DNA of 64,000 bases, taken from the NCBI GenBank assembly GCA_012976225.1, contig JAAVVG010000017.1, positions 62,001 through 126,000 on the forward strand, read 5' to 3'. A program made the position numbers and the translations under genes. The stretch's first letter is position 1; each line of letters begins with the position of its first letter. The notes below the pieces were generated by a model, which was not told the DNA's origin, ran no database searches, and saw only the letters and a program-made list of their open reading frames with translations. The stretch comes from Golubevia sp. BC0850. Lineage: Eukaryota > Basidiomycota > Exobasidiomycetes > Golubeviales > Golubeviaceae. This document shows, piece after piece, positions 36,097-48,898 of this stretch.

Positions 36097-36801
36097 AGAA
36101 AAAACAAGAAGGATGTTCCATGAACTCTTCAGCGAGCTGAAAGAGCCATTTTGCTGCTCGCTGAACTAACAGCTAGTTTTGATACGGTTGGTAAGAGCCA
36201 GCTATTTATTGTAGTTTGCTGTTAGATATCGAAGCTCAGAGAGAATGATGGCCAATATCCAATTGACATCCTGTAGATCCAGATGCCGAAGAAAGTCGAC
36301 TTGTTGCTTCCCTCGACCCTTGCCTAAAGAAACACCAGTCCAAGTTGAGAACGATCCAGGTTGATAATGATCCAGGTTGATATGATCTATTTCTATCGAT
36401 CTCTTACCATTCGTCCAGCCAAAATGCTGAAGGATAGCTCGAAGATGCCTCCGACAAGAGAACCAGCGACCGATTGACGCCCCCTGCTAGTCACTTCGTA
36501 ACTTTTCGAGGGGCCAAGCGACGTCCAGAATTCTTGTCAGAGGCGAGATGAGATGAGAGAGAGCTTCCGGTCAAATTGCATGGTTCCGGCGAGTATGCTG
36601 CCATATCACTTTTGGAATCCGTAGTAACCTGCCATAGATAAGAAATCGATATGATCTTTCGAACCAGCAGCCTTTGAAACGGACCTTTTCCCGACTAGAC
36701 TCTTATGGAAGAAAGAGAGCAGTGGTTTCAACCCTGGAAAAGTTTCAACTTGAACTGGAAGAGAGTAGAGAGAGAGGGGCGAAGGGGACGAGGAGAAGTT
36801 G
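36097..36801 (+). repeat. Dispersed repeat B, copy 2 (705 bp)
   Basis: Inverted partner of 21018-21732, almost identical base for base. The hairpin end faces inward, preceded by an A-rich tract at about 36050-36105. The pair brackets 14.4 kb. Confidence 0.85.
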
Positions 36802-37002
36802 TCTAGGTCTGGGTGGCGACTGATTGACGTTGCTTCAGACGAAGATGAGATCGAATTAGAATTTGGGGCTTGTGTGAGGTTGGGACATTGCCGAAGCAGA
36901 TGTTAGTAGAAAGAATACAGAAAGAGGAAGATGGTGGAGTGGGGAAAGAGTCCAAAGGGAAGGGAAGGGAAGGGAAGGCGCCTTGAAGCCTAGCCTGAAT
37001 GG

Positions 37003-37095
37003 GAAAAAAGGGATGTTTTCTGAACTCTGGCTGAGAGAGTCCCTTTGCTGTTCGCTGATTCAACAGCTAGCTTGACCCAGCTCGGAAAGCTGGTT
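37003..37095 (+). repeat. Repeat B end, older diverged copy
   Basis: Aligns with the inner end of repeat B in the same orientation as copy 2: GGATGTT, TGAACTCT, CGCTGA and CAACAGCTAGCTT keep the order of the B end, with many substitutions. It lies between B copy 2 and A copy 2. Confidence 0.6.
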
Positions 37096-37699
37096 TGTTT
37101 CCCTCAATCTTTTGAACCACAGACCGGTCTAGAATTGAGGGATTGCCCACTGTGAAAGCAGTGTATCTTTAATCGCAGATTACCATCATTAAGCAAAAAA
37201 TTAAAATGTCAGCTTCGTTGAAGAAGCATTGTAGCAACAGACCGGTCCGAAGTCAAACGTTTCCTTAAGGAGAGAGAGTTAGAAACCAAATCTACGCCAG
37301 AGATGAGATCTCGTTATTGTCATTCAAATCTAGAGCTTTTAATAGCTCTTGGATCTGGACTTTGACCCAACTTCTGCCTTTGAGTTGGTTTGCATCCCAC
37401 AACACACACCGAAAACCGGCTCGTGCTGGGGGAGTCGAGGAGGTGCTTTTCTTTCTTGAAAGAGTCTTTCTTCTTTTTTTTGAGCTGATTTTCTCTCCTC
37501 TTGCATCTTCCCCGAAAACCGGTTCAGATGGCACTTTTTGTTTCTGCGATGTTTGGAACCCCTTTTCTTTCTTTCCATCCGTTGTCTTTTTTTGTTCCCT
37601 TTTCCCCCTTCCCTTTTTTCCTGGCTCTTCCTTTACTCGCGAATTTTGAAAAAATAGAAAGTGAAAGAAACAGAGAACGAGAAATGGAGGTTCGGAGTC
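37096..37699. other. Between repeats, no gene supported
   Basis: Short direct repeats of ACAGACCGGTC (about 37118 and 37238) and CCGAAAACCGG (about 37408 and 37512) are present. A minus-strand frame at 37292-37534 is basic and short; I do not call it. Confidence 0.4.
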
Positions 37700-37955
37700 A
37701 GAGAGAGGAGAGTGAAGGTGAAAAGCGGCGATGAAGTAGAGAGGGAGTGATGAGAAGCGGGAGAAGAAGTTTTGTTGGGAAACCGCGCCCCTTTTAAGGG
37801 TAGGCGAGCTCGAAAACCCAGATTCAGCTTAGCTTGGTGGCGAAACATCAAGAGAAAAAAACAGATTCAGCCCGGCCTGAGGGTGAAAGATTCTGGAAGG
37901 GACGCGTCGAGGGGTCGCATCCACGCGTCCACCCATCCACCCATCCAGCCGAACT
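37700..37955 (+). repeat. Dispersed repeat A, copy 2
   Basis: Reverse-complement match to 20650-20885. It includes CCCTTTTAAGGGT and a run of CCCATCCA units at its right end. Confidence 0.8.
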
Positions 37956-38602
37956 TGAATCCGCGGCTTCTCCTTCTGCATTTACGTTTTTGACATTGCA
38001 TCGTCATTTCGTTTCCGAATCCAGCTGCGCGTCGTCCAACGAGAACAGAACTCCACGAATCTCACAATTTGGTCAATCCCTACTGCCACTCGCTATGCTT
38101 TACGCAAAGTCAGATTCTATATTGTGTCATTATCATTAAGTGTGTATACAGGAAAGAAAAATCAATCTGACTTCCTGTCTGATAGGTTTCGTTAAAGGTG
38201 ATACAATTAGATGAGGTAGGAAAGCGGGGGAAAAACAGAAAGAGATGGACAGGAAAAGACTGACTTTGACCAAAACACGTCCAAAAAGTTGAAAGAACAA
38301 AAAAAAGCAAGGGAAAAGAAAGAAAACCAGGCGAGGAGCAAGAAAAGTAAAGGGAGGAAGAGAGGAAAGTGTCCGTGTTTTGAAAGAGTAAGAGGCAAGG
38401 GGATAAAAAATTTAGGAGTGACATGGTGACGATGCGAAAGGTTCAACAAGTCCTGAAAATCTAGTTGGGGACAAAATGGAGTTACAAAGTGAGCAGAGGG
38501 AGAGTTGGAACAGAAGAAAGGAAGAAGGAATAGGTAGAGCAGAACGGGACGAAGGAGAATCTGGGGATCTCTGAAACTGGATGATTAAATGGTCACTTGA
38601 GA
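37956..38602. other. 3' region of the kelch gene
   Basis: About 650 bases downstream of the minus-strand kelch gene. It is purine-rich on the plus strand, with no coding frame I can support. Confidence 0.5.
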
Positions 38603-41600
38603 TCAGCCTGAATTGCTACTTCCTCTTCTATCTGGATTGGCGACAAACAACTGAGCTTTAGGAGCCAACCCATGCTCATACTTGATCTTTTCAACCTTTC
38701 TCTTTGGACTTGGAGTTCTAGAATTCGATGAAGACCTTTCCAAAGGAGAGGCTAGATGGTTTCGGGAAGCTGAAACCGGAGAAGGGGTTCCAAGATTTGA
38801 GAGTGTTTTATTCGGAGATCTAATTGCAGAAGGAGAAGTTGGAGCATCGAAAAGAGCAGCAGCCGTTGCCCGTTCTTTCTCCAAGGCTTGAACTCTTTCC
38901 CTGACTGTTCCACTTAGAGGTACTGATTTCTCTTTAGTAGGTTGTGGACTTAAAGGCGAAGTCAAGATTGGATTTAACCTTGCTCTTCTAGTAACGCTTG
39001 GAGTTTCAGAAGCCTCTAAAACATGAGATGAAGATACTTCTTTTGGGATTGAGGAGAGTTTGTCGAAGAACAGAGGTTTCGTTGTTGTCGAGCCTTCAGA
39101 TTCTTCAAAAGGACTTGAGTTTGGATTCAACTCAGAGACATCCAAAGAACCATCTGGATTGACTTCTTCTTCCTCTACCGTTGTTGGAACACCTGCACCA
39201 GCCTTTGGAGCTCCATGTGGATTGTGTAGGGTGTCCCAGCTATCTCCTTCCCAGACAATTGAACCTGGAGTTGAAGCTTCATCAGTGTCTCTCCTCAAGC
39301 TTGCACCTCGACTCGGTAGACTTGAGGTCTCTCCATCACTGCTGAAGTCGGTTCCAGTTCTCCTCGAGCTACCAGTTCTGGTACGTTGAACGACATCCAT
39401 ATTCCTGAATTGCGCTTCCAAATGTGAAGAGGTTCCAGTTCTTGCGCTTTGAAGACTTGAAAGAGATCTACCATGAGCTGAGTCGTAGTGAGCACCTCCA
39501 ATTCCATTTTGATTCCTTCTACCAAGCTCATCTGCATCTGCGGAATCCTTGAAAGGGTCTTCCACCTTCTCGTATGATGGCTCGCTAGGAATTGGAGACT
39601 CTTTGATAGCAGTCATTACACTGACTGGAGGTGCGGCTGGATCTCTGATTGGCTGCTCTGAGTTGGGTCCAGAGGAGATGAAGCTGGTTCCCATGAATTT
39701 GTCCCACCAAGTTGGAGATCGTCTGATTAGAGGAGATGGATTCGTCCTAGGTCCGAGAGGAGAAATTAAACCGGGTCTTGAAGATCTACCTCTTCCGTGA
39801 GAGGCATCAGAGAAGGAGACTAGCCCTCCAGGAGTTGTAACAGAAGAACTTGACCAAGAGCCAGTGTTTGAGTTGTTGTTTGAAGATCCAGCTCCAGACT
39901 CGTAACTTGTACCATGAGATTGAGAAGAAGGTCCAGATTCAGTTCCTCCTTCGGCTGTGTTGAGAGAGATTCCGTCAATTTCGAACCTTTCATCTCTTTC
40001 AGCTCTTCTAGTAGCTCCGATGGCCATGGCTCCTGCCAAAAGACCTCCTCCAGCGGCAATAGCTCTAGATTCGGAAGGATCCTCGAAAGGAGAGGTAACG
40101 TATGCGCTCGCTCTTCCATTTCGATCTGAGTAGTCTTCCTCGTCAAAGTCTTCTTGTTCCACTCTTCCGTAGGACCTCTCCCTGACCCTCCTTCCATAAG
40201 CCCCTTCTTCGTCATCTTCATCTCCATCATCCATTCCCGCGTCATGGAGATCCACAGCAGATGAGTCGAAGTCTCCCCTTCCTCCGTAAGAAGAAGCCTT
40301 CAATCTTCGGTTCTGTCTCATGGCGTAAGCTTCCCCAGACTCCAGATTGTCCTCATCTTCATCCGCGAGCATGTCGAATCTCGGCTGCTCTTTGGCTGCA
40401 GCACCTCCGAAGCCGATTCCAGTCAGCATAGCTAACCTCTCACGGAAGTGAGGACCAGAACCTTCCATTGCATGACCAACGTTTCCGAAAGTGTGGCTAT
40501 GAGGAATGTTTCCATTGCCACCATTCGGAGAAGTGTAGATGTCTCTTGAAGATTGAGGAGGAGAAAAGAAAGGTTGAAAAGGGAATCTTGAAGAATCTCC
40601 CCTTTGATCCGAGGAAGATCTCAATCCTCCATCTCCATAAGAGCCCTTTTCCATTCCAGCAGCTCCTAACAGATCATCAGCGCCATCACCTCTTCTCCAG
40701 TGATCGTAGCCTTTGTTGATCTGGTGTCTTCGGTAGAGAGCGTAACCAGCTCCAGCGATCAATCCCACTCCGATCAGAACTCCAAAGACAGCTCCTGCAG
40801 TAGCGCCTGCACTTGGCCCTTTACTCTTTGGATCGTTGGTAGAAGTTGGTTTCCCACCGAAAGGACCAGTAGAAGGAGTAGGCTTGTCTCCTTTACTACC
40901 TGAAGATGAGCCACCGCTTGAAGTACTAGAGCCATTCGATCCGCTGTTGGAGTTTCCGTTTCCGTTTCCAGATCCTGCAGATCCGACTTCTGGGTCTGGG
41001 GTATAAGTACTGGAGATCCAGCTACCACCAGACCAAGCCCCTGCTCCACTAGACGTCAATCCCGTTCCGTCCCAGACGTAGAGGTTGGCATCAGCTGGAT
41101 TCCCTCCATTCCAGCCCAGAGTGATGAGGATGATTCTTCCATAAGCTACAGCAGCGTGGCCGAATCGAGCTGAAGGCATTCCACCGAGAACCATCGTGTC
41201 AGAAGTCGCAGCTCCGGAAGTTGAAGAAGGGCTGGATCCTCCTACTTGAGACCACAGAGGAGGGTTGACGCTCCAATCTAAGATCCAGGCGTCGTCGTAA
41301 GCTACGCTAAGATCTGCATTTGCTCCTCCATGGACAAAGATTCGTCGATCTGGAAGAGAGACGGCTACGTGACCTCGACGAGGAGATGGGATAGCTGAAG
41401 TAGAAGAGGAAGTAGAATTGATTCCGCTTGCAGGAGTTGTTCCCCATTGATTCTTCGTCGTGCTGTAAGAATAAACCTGATCCATAGGTTGAAGAGTTCC
41501 CTGAGAGGTTAAACCACCCAACATTAACAAAGTTCCATCACTTAAAAGAGTTGAAGTTCCATCGGCCACCGCATCTGGAGGAGTTTCCAAATTTGTGAAA

Positions 41601-42794
41601 CTGTCGATTTTTGAGTTAGGAGTAGAACCACCGGCATTAAGATGCCAAAGTTCATTTAAAAAGATGCCACTTCCATCAGCTCTTTCGCCTCCAACCACCC
41701 AAAATCCACCTTTACAATCACTTTCTGCAGAATGATAAATCCTTCTTTCAGGTTGAGTCTGTAACCAATTTGAAGAATCTGCAATGCTCCAACTTGCAGT
41801 TCTAGAACCTGATTCACCATTAATCATTAAAGAATAAGAAGAATCATTGTTGGTTTGAATTGGGATTTGAGGTGAAGCATCTCCTCCAAATAAGAACAAT
41901 CCATTTGAAGTTGAAGAATTGGTTTGTGAAGGTAATGGAAGTGGAGAAAGAGAATGAAAAGCGACTGCAGGTGCAGGACTTGAACTATCTGGAGATACTG
42001 GAATCAATTCCCATGGGACTGAAGAGAGAGGAAAGGAAGATGAAAGATCTAGTAGTAGAAGGTCTGAAGAACTTGGCGCTGAAGTGTAAGTGTATCCTCC
42101 TCCTCCTGTTGCTGCGCCTTGAGTTTTACCACCTTGAAGGATTAGGTAATTTGAATAAAGAGAAGATGCTTGACCCCATCTGCAACAAGGATGAGTAGGG
42201 AGGGAAAGCGTTGAGAGGTGAGTAGTGAAATCTTGGGATCAGGTCAAGGTGCTGCACAGCCAGCCATCCACCAGCTCTTCCCTTAATCGACCTATGCGAT
42301 CCAGAGTTAGCGAGATCTTTTCGCTCTTCATTCCATCGAAACTAGAGAACACGATTCCCTCAAGCTCGCTCCTTCTTTGCCCCAAACCACCAACTCAGGG
42401 GGAAGACTTCAGACCAACACTTTCATCAAGTCCTACTTCTCCACCTCTGATCCACTTGACAGCTACTTCAAAACCCTCTCCTTTCAGGGTTTCAACTACT
42501 TCTTGACTTCCATACCAAACCAACAGGTCGGAATTCTATAGGAGAGAAGATGCTTATAGACTTGCTGTTCATCGATCAACCCATCGAAAGTCTTGATCAT
42601 CCCCATCCCAAAACTCACCTAGCTACTGCTGTATACTCGGTCTGAGCTTCTACTTTTCCCAAAAGGACCAAGATCAACCCTACAGATGATAGGAAGAGGC
42701 TCCTCCAAGATAGGGATGGATCGTAGGATCTGTTATTGGTATTGGTTGAAGTTGGTGGAATTGCAGAATTGGCCAGCCTTCTGCGTGGCTTCAT
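38603..42794 (-). CDS. Kelch-repeat single-pass membrane protein
   Basis: Two exons (42619-42794 and 38603-42179) give 1250 residues, in frame across a 439-nt intron (joining TAVAR to WGQASSLYS). The start MKPRRRLANSAIPP is followed by the signal-peptide-like hydrophobic run LFLSSVGLILVLLGKVEA, so the kelch part should face outside or the lumen. Kelch-type strands are visible as LFLFGGD, GGFWVVGGE, LLMLGGL, RIFVHGGAN and ILITLGWNGG. A Gly/Ser linker and one membrane helix, AGAVFGVLIGVGLIAGAGYALY, separate it from a long disordered tail with acidic patches and SP/TP sites, ending KAQLFVANPDRRGSSNSG. Such proteins are common in basidiomycetes; the role is not established. Confidence 0.85.
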
Positions 42795-42858
42795 GATAGG
42801 GGTTCTAGATATGAAGTATTAGAATTATGGAAGATGATGAGATGGAAGTATTGAAGAT

Positions 42859-42895
<37 letters not shown>

Positions 42896-43507
42896 GATTG
42901 AGGGGTTGGAAGGATAGAATGTTTGTTTGGTTAGTTGAATCCTCGAGCTTCCTGAGTTTGGTGAAGATGAGATTCTAGGAGGTAGTAGATGTTGTTTGTA
43001 AGATAATTCAGATCTGAATGATCCAATGAATAGAATCCAAAATTGTCGTCAAGGTGAAAAGTTGTGAGATGGTGGAACAAGTCAAATCAATTCAGGGGCC
43101 TCTTCCCGGCAGAGGTTCCATGTGAACCAACGGAAGCCCTCTTTCTCTTCTCCTTCTTTTCCTCAAAGGTGAATTGATTTTAACTTGAAGATTTGGAGTC
43201 ACAACTGAATCTTCAAAAAGCAGACGAAGCCAGGTTGAAGCGTCTGAGTCGAGGTGGGTGGGCCACAGCTTGCACTCAGTTTGCCACAACCCTTTCTGCT
43301 CTGCGACTCTCTTTCTATCAGGATTCAGTTTGAATCTTTAATTATTCTAATTCAGGTCAATCTTTTATTCTCTGGATCTTATATGTATTGTACAGAAGAG
43401 GCTATCATAGATCTAGGGCCCTCACGTGTTAGAGACTTAGAGACCGCGCTTAGAGAGAGAAGCGGGCTGCTCCCCAACACCATCCTCCATCCTCAAGATC
43501 TTCAAAA
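42795..43507. promoter_or_regulatory. Shared divergent promoter, kelch and Spc7
   Basis: 713 bases between divergent starts, with an AG dinucleotide run at about 42863-42892. No gene is supported. Confidence 0.5.
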
Positions 43508-46500
43508 ATGTTCTCAAGTTCACCTTCCAAGAGGAAATCTCCACGTAAATCGATTGCCACTTCAACTCCAACCGCGTCTCACAACTCAACCCAACCTCTT
43601 CCTGTTTCCAATCGAGCCTCACTCTCAGCTCTGAATGGAATCGGAATCGGAATCAACAAGAATGATCTTCCATCCAACAAAGTCAATCAACCTTTAGATC
43701 CTTTGTTTCAACCTTCTGAATCAGTTGAAAAGATGTATCCAAATCCAGTCACCACCACTTCTACAAAGTCAGCTCTCAAGAGATCAAAGAGTTTGGGAGG
43801 CACTGCATTGGAGGGGGAAGGCGCGATTGGGATCAAGGAGAAGGAGAAGGATAATCAAACTACTACTATCATGACAAGTAGTAGAGATAAGGTTAGCAGA
43901 TGAGTCATAGTTGGATCTGCGGAAGGGAGGAGGGGAGAGAGGAGGCAAGCATGGCTCAAACACCAACACCATCCCCAACACTCGATGATTCCTTTAAGAT
44001 CTCATCGAACAGCTGAGCAATTCATTTTTACGACTGTTGAAATCCTCACTTCGACTTTAAGCACGCGTTGTCCAACTTCATCACCTTCGAATTCTCACTC
44101 TCTCTTCTTTCCCCATCCTCCTTCCCGCAGGCCGGTCCACGTAAATCAGCTTTCAGAGCTGCACCCCCGCAAAGATTCGCCTCACCAGAGCCAGGGCCAG
44201 ATCAAAATCAAGATTCATCAAACAATAGAAGAAGTGGACGATTATCTTCCAAACCTAGTGAGATTCTCGCTTCTATCGGTGCAGTTGTTGGAGGGTTCAT
44301 TGGAGGAGGTGAATCAAAGACCATTTCTACCATGCCTTCTCACTCTGAAGGAATTGGATCAGAAGTGACTCAAAGCTCGGAGGAGACGGGCGGCTCAAGG
44401 CCTGGAATCAAGAGAAACAACAGTGCACCTGCACTTGATGCTCTAGCAGAAGGTTCTGGTTCTGGTCCAGAAGCTCCAGTTGTTAAGAAGAGCAGGAAGA
44501 GTGTGGTCTTTAGGAAACAACGTGATCAATTGACGTGAGTTTGTTGTAGTTATGGATTTCTGAGGCTCTTCCTCGTTGGTTGCCTTTTCAGTCTTCTGAC
44601 ATTCGAGTCTCTCTCTCTCTCTCTCCCCCCACCCTTTTTCTCCTCTTCTCAGCCGTTTTGCTCAAGACGAACCAACTGAAAGAATCAGAAGAGCCTCATT
44701 CGGAGCGCCTGGAACTCCAACTTCCTCGACTTCAGCTACCAATACTTCTCAATCTTCCTTTTCATCTTCTGGTCAAGATCTACCATCCGGAAGACGTCTT
44801 CCTCAAGACGATGATGAAGACTCTGAAGAAAGTAGCGAAGATGATGAGAGTGATGAAGAATTAGAAGCTTTGAATTTCAAGAAACCTTCAATGGTTGGAT
44901 CTCAAGAGATTCTACCTAGAAATAGTTTAACAGGATCTCAAGGTTTCAATTCTAATTCTGTCATAGCTTCTGGATCTAAATTAGAACTTCAAGAGAATGA
45001 AGATGAATCTTCAGATGAAGATAGTAATAGATCTGATTCTTTTAGGAAATCGGAAATTAGAGATGGTGATAGAACTCAAACTATGCAGATTACTGAAGTT
45101 CATGGTGGAATGTTGGATGGAGATTTATCCGGTGAACAAAGCATGGAAACGGAAGAAGAAAGTACAGGTGGTGGAGATTCTATGTCAATGGATATGGATC
45201 TCACTAATAATTTGACTGGTGGAATTGAAAGATCTCAAACGGAAATCGAAACAGAAGGAGATGAAAGTGAAGATGATGAAGAAGACGAAGAAGAAGTTGA
45301 AAGATCAATCCTTATGGATCAAGATGATAGAAGTGGAATGGATTTCACTGTTGCTTTAGGTGGGATTGAAAATGATTCTCCGGTTAAGAAACAGGTTTCT
45401 ACCACTTCTAAGAAAGCGATGAATCCAGCAACAACTCAAATCTCAACTTTCAGAAAAAGTCTACCTGCTTCTAAAGGGAAGGAAATGCAATCTAAAGTTC
45501 CTCAGATTGGTTCTACTAAGTCTACTAGAGCAAGTATGGGAGGCGCCATCGCTTCTGCTTCGAACTTGAAACGGAAAGCAACTGAAGACTTATCGAATTC
45601 TCAGGTCAAAGAGGCTCCTACAACTCGTCCAGTCAGTGCTGCTACTATAGCTAGAAGAGCTAGAGCTTCAATGCCTGCTTCAAGAGGAGGTGCAACTGCT
45701 GCTGCTCTAACTTCTGCTAGAGGGGGTAAAGTTGGAAGAGCTTCTGTTGGGGCCACTCCGGCTGCTGCCAGAGGTGGAAGAGGTGGTTCAGTCTCGTCAA
45801 GAGGAGGCAGTAATAGCTTGAAGAATGCAACCTCTTCAACCCCAGCTCTTCCAGCGACAGAGCCTGAAATGGACATGGACATGGACGAATCCAACAATTC
45901 TTCAATGATGGATCAATCCAACATTAATGGAGCCGATAGATCTGGAATGGAAATGACTCAAGCTCTTGGAGGAATTCTCGAGGACGGAGAAATGGATGAA
46001 TCTAACGAAGATTCCAATAGATCAGAAGACAATTCTTCTTCAAGATTTTTTAATGAAGCACCTACTATGACTATGAACATGGATATGACTCAAGCTTTAG
46101 GTGGAATTCTTGATGACAATTTTCAAAGAGATATTCCCGCTACTTCTTCGACACTCAAATCCATCTCCAAACCTGAATCTCCAATCAGATCCAAAGCCTC
46201 AACCTCCAATCAAGAATCAGCAGTCTCTTCATCTCGTAGAGGTCATGAACATTGCTCTCATTCAGCAGCTGAATCTCCAAATCTAAATGAAAAGAAGAAA
46301 TCGGAAATGGGTAGAAATTCACCTCAATTCGTTTTGAAATCATCTCCTACCAAATCTCCCTACAAATCTTTCAAAGTTCAAAGCCCTAGTAAAACTCAAT
46401 CGGTTTCAAGTCCAAACAAAGCAAAGACTTTGGCTGTTGGTAGGAATTCGGTGGCTACTGCTGGAAGAACTTCTTTACCTGCAAGAAGAGTTCAAGTCAG

Positions 46501-48898
46501 TGAAGATCCCACGAGCTCTCCAAGCAAGAAGAATCTCCTCATCAACTCTGGAAATGAAGCCAAAACAATGAAATCCGAGGAGAAGGCTTCAAACAACGTT
46601 GGAAGAAAGAGTATGCCAGCTAGCAACTCTGTGGCCGCTTTGGGTCCAACAGCTCAGAGAAAGCTCAGAATGAGTCTGGCTTCGATGTCTGGCTCTTCTG
46701 GACCTGGATCTGATTCTGGATCCGCTTCTTTCAACACAGCTCAAGGTTCTACGTTGAGACTCAGCTCTGCGGCACCGGTCGCCGGTAGAGCTAGCACAGG
46801 TGGACCAAAAGTTAGACGTAGATCTTCTCTGCTAGCTGCTGTCCCTTCAGTCCCTCCTCCAGTCGCTCCAGTCGCCCCTCAAGAAGTGCAAACGCTTGCA
46901 TCAAAAGTCTCTTCAGCTCCTACTGATTCTGAACCTGGCCAAGATTCAATGCAGAGCATCAGAGAAGATGATTCCGAAATGGAAGAAACTCTAGAACCAG
47001 AAGCTCCAAGAAGAATGAGATTAGAAGAATTCTTACCGATCATCAAGGTTGAATTCCATGACACGAGTGAATTCAAAGCTAGCAAAAGACAAGTTGAACC
47101 TCCTTCCAATCATGCTTCTACTTCAAGTTCGGTAAACAGAGGAAAGAGATCGTCAAACGAAATGGATCAAGATGAAGACTCTGAAGAAGATTCTCAAAGG
47201 AAAAGGAAGTTAGACTGGGAGAAACAATTTAAACTAGCTATGATGGAGGCTGGAGAAGCTACCATGTTGAAACAATTAGAAGAATCTTGTTTGGCTCTAG
47301 AATCCGAGGTCAAGGCATCTAGTGAAACTCTAAAACAACAGGAAACTCAATTCTACTTGAATCCTCCGGATTTCGTTCAAGAAGTTTTGGATCAAGATGC
47401 AAATGAAAGGAAAGAAATTGAACCGATCTTTGGTTTACAGAAACAAGCTGCTAGAGCTACTGCTATTAGAGATTACTACGATTGGAGAGCCGAAACAGAA
47501 TTCAATGATGAGGTTTTAGAAGGTTTGAGACAGAACGTCGAGAAGTTGGTTAATGACGAAGAAATGATTGTGAAAAATGGTAGACTTTTGAAGGAAAGTT
47601 TGTTACCTACGTTAAGGGAGAGAGATATAGAGCTGGAGAGGGAGCTAGAGATCGAAAGAAAGAGATGCGATGAAATTGAAGAGATGAAAGAGAATTTGGA
47701 TCAAGCTATGGAAGAAATTGGAGAGCAAGGGTGAGTAATCGTCAAGCTTTTGTTGCGCGCATACCATCTCTGGAGAGAGCTACTTTGACTGACTCCTGAC
47801 TTGTTGTTTCTCCTTTGATGTCCCTCTTCACTGGCATACAGTCGACATCTATCAACCGAGAGAGCAAAATACCTAGAAGAAAAGGAAGAACTTCAACGAT
47901 CAGAAGATGATCTTTCCAAGCTTTCCGCTAAAAGACAAGCCGTTCTGGAAGGAATCGAACAGTCTAAACAAATTTTCGAAAGAATCGATGGTTGCACTAA
48001 AGAAGAAGCCAAGAGGTTACAATCTGAGTTGAACAGTCTCTCAAAACTTCATTTAACTCAATTGATTGAAGTCACTTCGAATCAAATCATACTCATTCAT
48101 GATTCTATCTTGCGAGTCACTTTAGAATTGGCGACGAAGTCGAATGGAAAGATCAGAGAAGGTGAAGAAAGGGGAGTCTTGGTGAAGAAAGCTGAGATTC
48201 AATTCGTCGATCAATGGAAGGAAAGTTTGGAGAAGAGCTTGGTCTTCAATTTCAGTTTGAATGCTCTAGTTCAGGGTGTCGAAAAGGAATTAGAACTAAG
48301 CGATCATAAAGTCAATCCAAAGAGGGTGAGTTGAAACGTGTCTCGAGTTCGTCCTAAACCAAGACTTGGTCCCTCTGATCTGAGACTTTCTTCTACTTCA
48401 CCTCAACTTTTTATTCTCCAGATTCTTCAAATCGTCTCTTCAACTTGGACTTGTGCTCACCAACTTCAACATGAAATCGATAGGTTATCTTCTCATTACC
48501 CCATTTCAACTTCTCTTTCTAAAGATCAAGCCTCTTTAATCGTAGAGACCTCTTTACTCTTCATCAAACCCAAATCTAAAGTCAGAGTCAAAGCGATTTG
48601 TGAAAGAGAAAGTTTATTTTCCATTTCTCAAGATGGTGGATTCGATCTTAAAGATGGAGTTGCAAGTTTTGTACCTGGAAAGGTTGTCGTCGAATCCGTT
48701 TATGGGAAAGCTGAGTGAGTAACAAAGGACACACTCTCCCGCAGAAACCATAGACTAATGATTCTCCTCTATCTTTCACCCTTTCTGCCCAGTTCCTTGG
48801 CTATTGGAGCTCTCATCACCGATTGTTTGACAAATGCTTCAGCTATGGGAAGCTTGGCTGGCGCTTGTGTTGAAGCTGTTCGGACGTTTGACGTCTAA
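43508..48898 (+). CDS. SPC7: Kinetochore scaffold Spc7/KNL1
   Basis: The outer-kinetochore scaffold that recruits Bub3-Bub1 and protein phosphatase 1. Six exons (43508-43891, 44131-44534, 44653-47730, 47842-48325, 48422-48714, 48793-48898) give 1582 residues in frame. The N-terminus MFSSSPSKRKSPRKS is basic; SALKR and KSVVF resemble the SILK and RVxF PP1-docking motifs. MELT-like repeats are MDLTNNLTGG (about 45193), MDFTVALGG (45336), MEMTQALGG (45949) and MDMTQALGG (46079). The C-terminal part begins RMRLEEFLPIIKVEFHDTSEF, then a long coiled coil and an RWD-like end (SLFSISQDGGFDLKDG). Ser/Lys-rich middle regions are disordered. Confidence 0.92.

Noticed and set aside
38682-41049. Opposite-strand frames within the kelch gene
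   Set aside because: Shadows of the long Ser/Gly-rich coding exon on the minus strand.
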